Source of the DNA: an uncultured Eggerthella sp.
GTDB taxonomy: Bacteria; Actinomycetota; Coriobacteriia; Coriobacteriales; Eggerthellaceae
NCBI GenBank assembly: GCA_902470405.1
Contig: CABRGJ010000013.1
Coordinates: 1 to 10,383 of the forward strand
Direction: 5' to 3'
DNA: 10,383 bases
Part shown: positions 9,270 through 10,383 of the stretch, piece by piece
Layout: each line of letters starts with the position of its first letter
How positions within the stretch are numbered: the stretch's first letter is position 1
The notes under the pieces: generated by a model
The model's input: only the letters and a program-made list of their open reading frames with translations
What the model was told of the DNA's origin: nothing
The model's database searches: none
Made by a program: the position numbers and the translations under genes

Positions 9270-9326
9270 ATTGGGTCGCCTACCCTTCTTGCCGCAATCT
9301 GCCTTTATGTGCCGTTTCATATACCA

Positions 9327-9355
9327 TTTACACAGTTGCAAATGGTGTCCGAGAT
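9327..9355. repeat. Inverted repeat between the tRNA terminator and the SemiSWEET stop
   Basis: ACCATTT and AAATGGT form a 7-base-pair stem around a 10-base loop. It lies just past the 3' end of the minus-strand SemiSWEET gene and could stabilise or end that transcript. No U-run follows on the minus strand, so a terminator role is weak. Nothing else is seen between 9270 and 9377. Confidence 0.35.
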
Positions 9356-9377
9356 CATCACGAACACCATAGCGCTC

Positions 9378-9716
9378 CTAATGGATGAAACAGGTCACGA
9401 CCGTAATGGCAGCAAGAAAGATACCGGGGACGTTCGCGATGATGATAGGCCACTGACGCGGCTTTGCCCCGATGCCGTAAATAGTCCAAAAGCAACAATT
9501 GAAGAAGGCAGCAAGCGGCTGCCAGAAGACACCGGGGTTTCCGCTCAGATTAGCCATGATCTGCGGAACGTAGGAAACATACATGATGACCGAGAGCACT
9601 GAAGCCACGTCGCCAATGATCGTAATGATCTTCTTCTGATCGCCGCTGTTCGAACCTTGCTGAGCTTCTGCTTTCTTCTGCTGCTTTGTCTTCGTAAGAT
9701 GCTCTTGACCGATCAT
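9378..9716 (-). CDS. SemiSWEET/PQ-loop family small membrane transporter
   Basis: A protein of 112 residues with a polar, Gln/Lys-rich N-terminus of about 28 residues followed by three predicted membrane helices (about 29-56, 64-82, 90-111). The first helix ends in SYVPQIM, the PQ-loop signature. The second contains FNCCFW and the third IIANVPG, matching the Asn positions seen in SemiSWEET proteins. Such proteins dimerise in the membrane and move small sugars; the substrate here is unknown. I chose ATG at 9716-9714 because AGAAAGGA lies about 11 bases upstream. An ATG nine codons earlier (9743) lacks a ribosome site. The stop is TAG. It starts about 42 bases after the stop of the His-rich gene, which suggests one transcript. 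Confidence 0.8.
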   Translation of the reverse strand: MIGQEHLTKTKQQKKAEAQQGSNSGDQKKIITIIGDVASVLSVIMYVSYVPQIMANLSGNPGVFWQPLAAFFNCCFWTIYGIGAKPRQWPIIIANVPGIFLAAITVVTCFIH

Positions 9717-9758
9717 TGCCTTCGGTTTCCTTTCTACATGCATCGGCTCACGCAGGCG

Positions 9759-10382
9759 CTACTTCTTCTTGCGCTTCTTCTTATCTTTCTTGCCGCAAGA
9801 ACAATCCTGATCATGATGGCCATGATGGTGCCCTTGGCCATGGTGATGACAGCACTCGTGGTGATGAGCGTGATGATCGCTATCGCCACAGCAGCATCCA
9901 TCCTCTTCATCGATACCTGAAAACAAATAGCCATGCTGATACGGCTCGCTCTCGACGTAGAGGTTGATCGGATACGTGAGGTACTCGATCGGACGAAGCT
10001 GGTCTACCGTGATGAAACCTGCAGGCGCATCGATGACGGTTGGGATGCGATTGACGATATCTGCACACGTGTGCTCGACTGTTGCAGGCTTCGTGACAGA
10101 GAAATGCGTATCGGGTTCGCCCAAGATCTTCCACTCGCACAGATCACCATCATCGGGGCCGTACACCTTGCCGATGCATTGCGTCTCGATAACGGGTCCT
10201 TGATGGGTCTTGGTCGTGACGACCGCACTCATGCCGATACATTTACCTGCAGGAATAGTCTCACCCATGGTTTCAGAATACGTGTCGACCTCAGCAATGA
10301 ACGGAACGCTCTTCTGCGTCTGGCTCTTGATGGTCCAGCCCATCAGATTGCACAAGGACTCGTTCGAATTCCATACATACGA
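9759..10382 (-). CDS. Diaminopentanoate dehydrogenase/dihydrodipicolinate reductase-like protein, C-terminal part with His/Cys/Lys-rich tail (partial)
   Basis: The frame is open to the right edge, so the N-terminus and any nucleotide-binding fold are missing. The visible part resembles the C-terminal domain of the 2,4-diaminopentanoate dehydrogenase/DapB-like oxidoreductases. Supporting segments are [20 protein letters not shown], then [11 protein letters not shown], then [20 protein letters not shown] and a short Pro/Tyr-rich end. From about 50 residues before the stop it changes character. A cluster of 13 His and 7 Cys ([26 protein letters not shown]) is followed by [10 protein letters not shown]. 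This is like the metal-binding tails of HypB, SlyD or UreE and is not expected for the enzyme family. TTG or ATG codons near the edge lack ribosome sites, so I treat the gene as partial. The stop is TAG. The enzyme assignment is from recalled resemblance and is moderate; the tail is seen directly. Confidence 0.55.
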   Translation of the reverse strand, partial: SYVWNSNESLCNLMGWTIKSQTQKSVPFIAEVDTYSETMGETIPAGKCIGMSAVVTTKTHQGPVIETQCIGKVYGPDDGDLCEWKILGEPDTHFSVTKPATVEHTCADIVNRIPTVIDAPAGFITVDQLRPIEYLTYPINLYVESEPYQHGYLFSGIDEEDGCCCGDSDHHAHHHECCHHHGQGHHHGHHDQDCSCGKKDKKKRKKK

Positions 10383-10383
10383 A

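Noticed and set aside
9717..9743. Nine-codon longer SemiSWEET start
   Set aside because: The only good ribosome site lies within this stretch and serves the ATG at 9716.
9657..9920. Plus-strand hydrophobic open frame
   Set aside because: It is the antisense of the His/Lys-rich tail, whose codons read as Met/Val/Leu in reverse; no ribosome site or family match.

Overview
This window is bacterial chromosome of balanced base composition, most likely from an actinobacterium of the class Coriobacteriia (Eggerthella/Slackia/Cryptobacterium type). The reasons are an actinobacterial-style RF2 next to secA and ftsE, a large regulator joining a MalT-like ATPase to a SARP/BTAD activator module (a type common in that class, from memory), and split transketolase genes. 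The genus is not proven. All protein genes lie on the minus strand. Only the two tRNA genes lie on the plus strand.

Right end (about 9378-10383, minus). The C-terminal part of a dihydrodipicolinate-reductase/2,4-diaminopentanoate-dehydrogenase-like protein enters from beyond the window and ends in a striking His/Cys-rich and then Lys-rich tail. A small SemiSWEET/PQ-loop membrane protein follows closely.

Middle right (about 8776-9270). A plus-strand unit holds a near-consensus sigma-70 promoter, tRNA-Gln(CUG), tRNA-Glu(CUC) and an intrinsic terminator. An intergenic stretch of about 290 bases separates it from the divergent regulator gene (6136-8775), which has its own strong ribosome binding site and a plausible promoter.

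Left (1-6135, minus). After a 177-base leader with two hairpins come secA, prfB, tktN, tktC and the start of ftsE, with gaps of 49, 26, -8 and about 40-50 bases. This looks like one transcription unit for protein export, translation termination, pentose-phosphate metabolism and division/cell-wall control. A consensus extended -10 element lies at the tktC/ftsE junction and may give ftsE its own promoter.

The most important anomaly is in secA. An in-frame TAA at codon 722 splits an otherwise fully conserved SecA (918 codon positions) with no change of frame. The rest of the protein, including the two-helix-finger region and the zinc-binding SEC-C motif, is intact downstream. SecA is normally essential, so this is a sequence error, a very recent lesion, or real recoding. 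The adjacent RF2, which reads UAA and UGA, has Ser-Pro-Thr where the classical Ser-Pro-Phe recognition tripeptide is expected, and its gene lacks the usual programmed frameshift. I see no CRISPR array, insertion sequence, phage or defence system.
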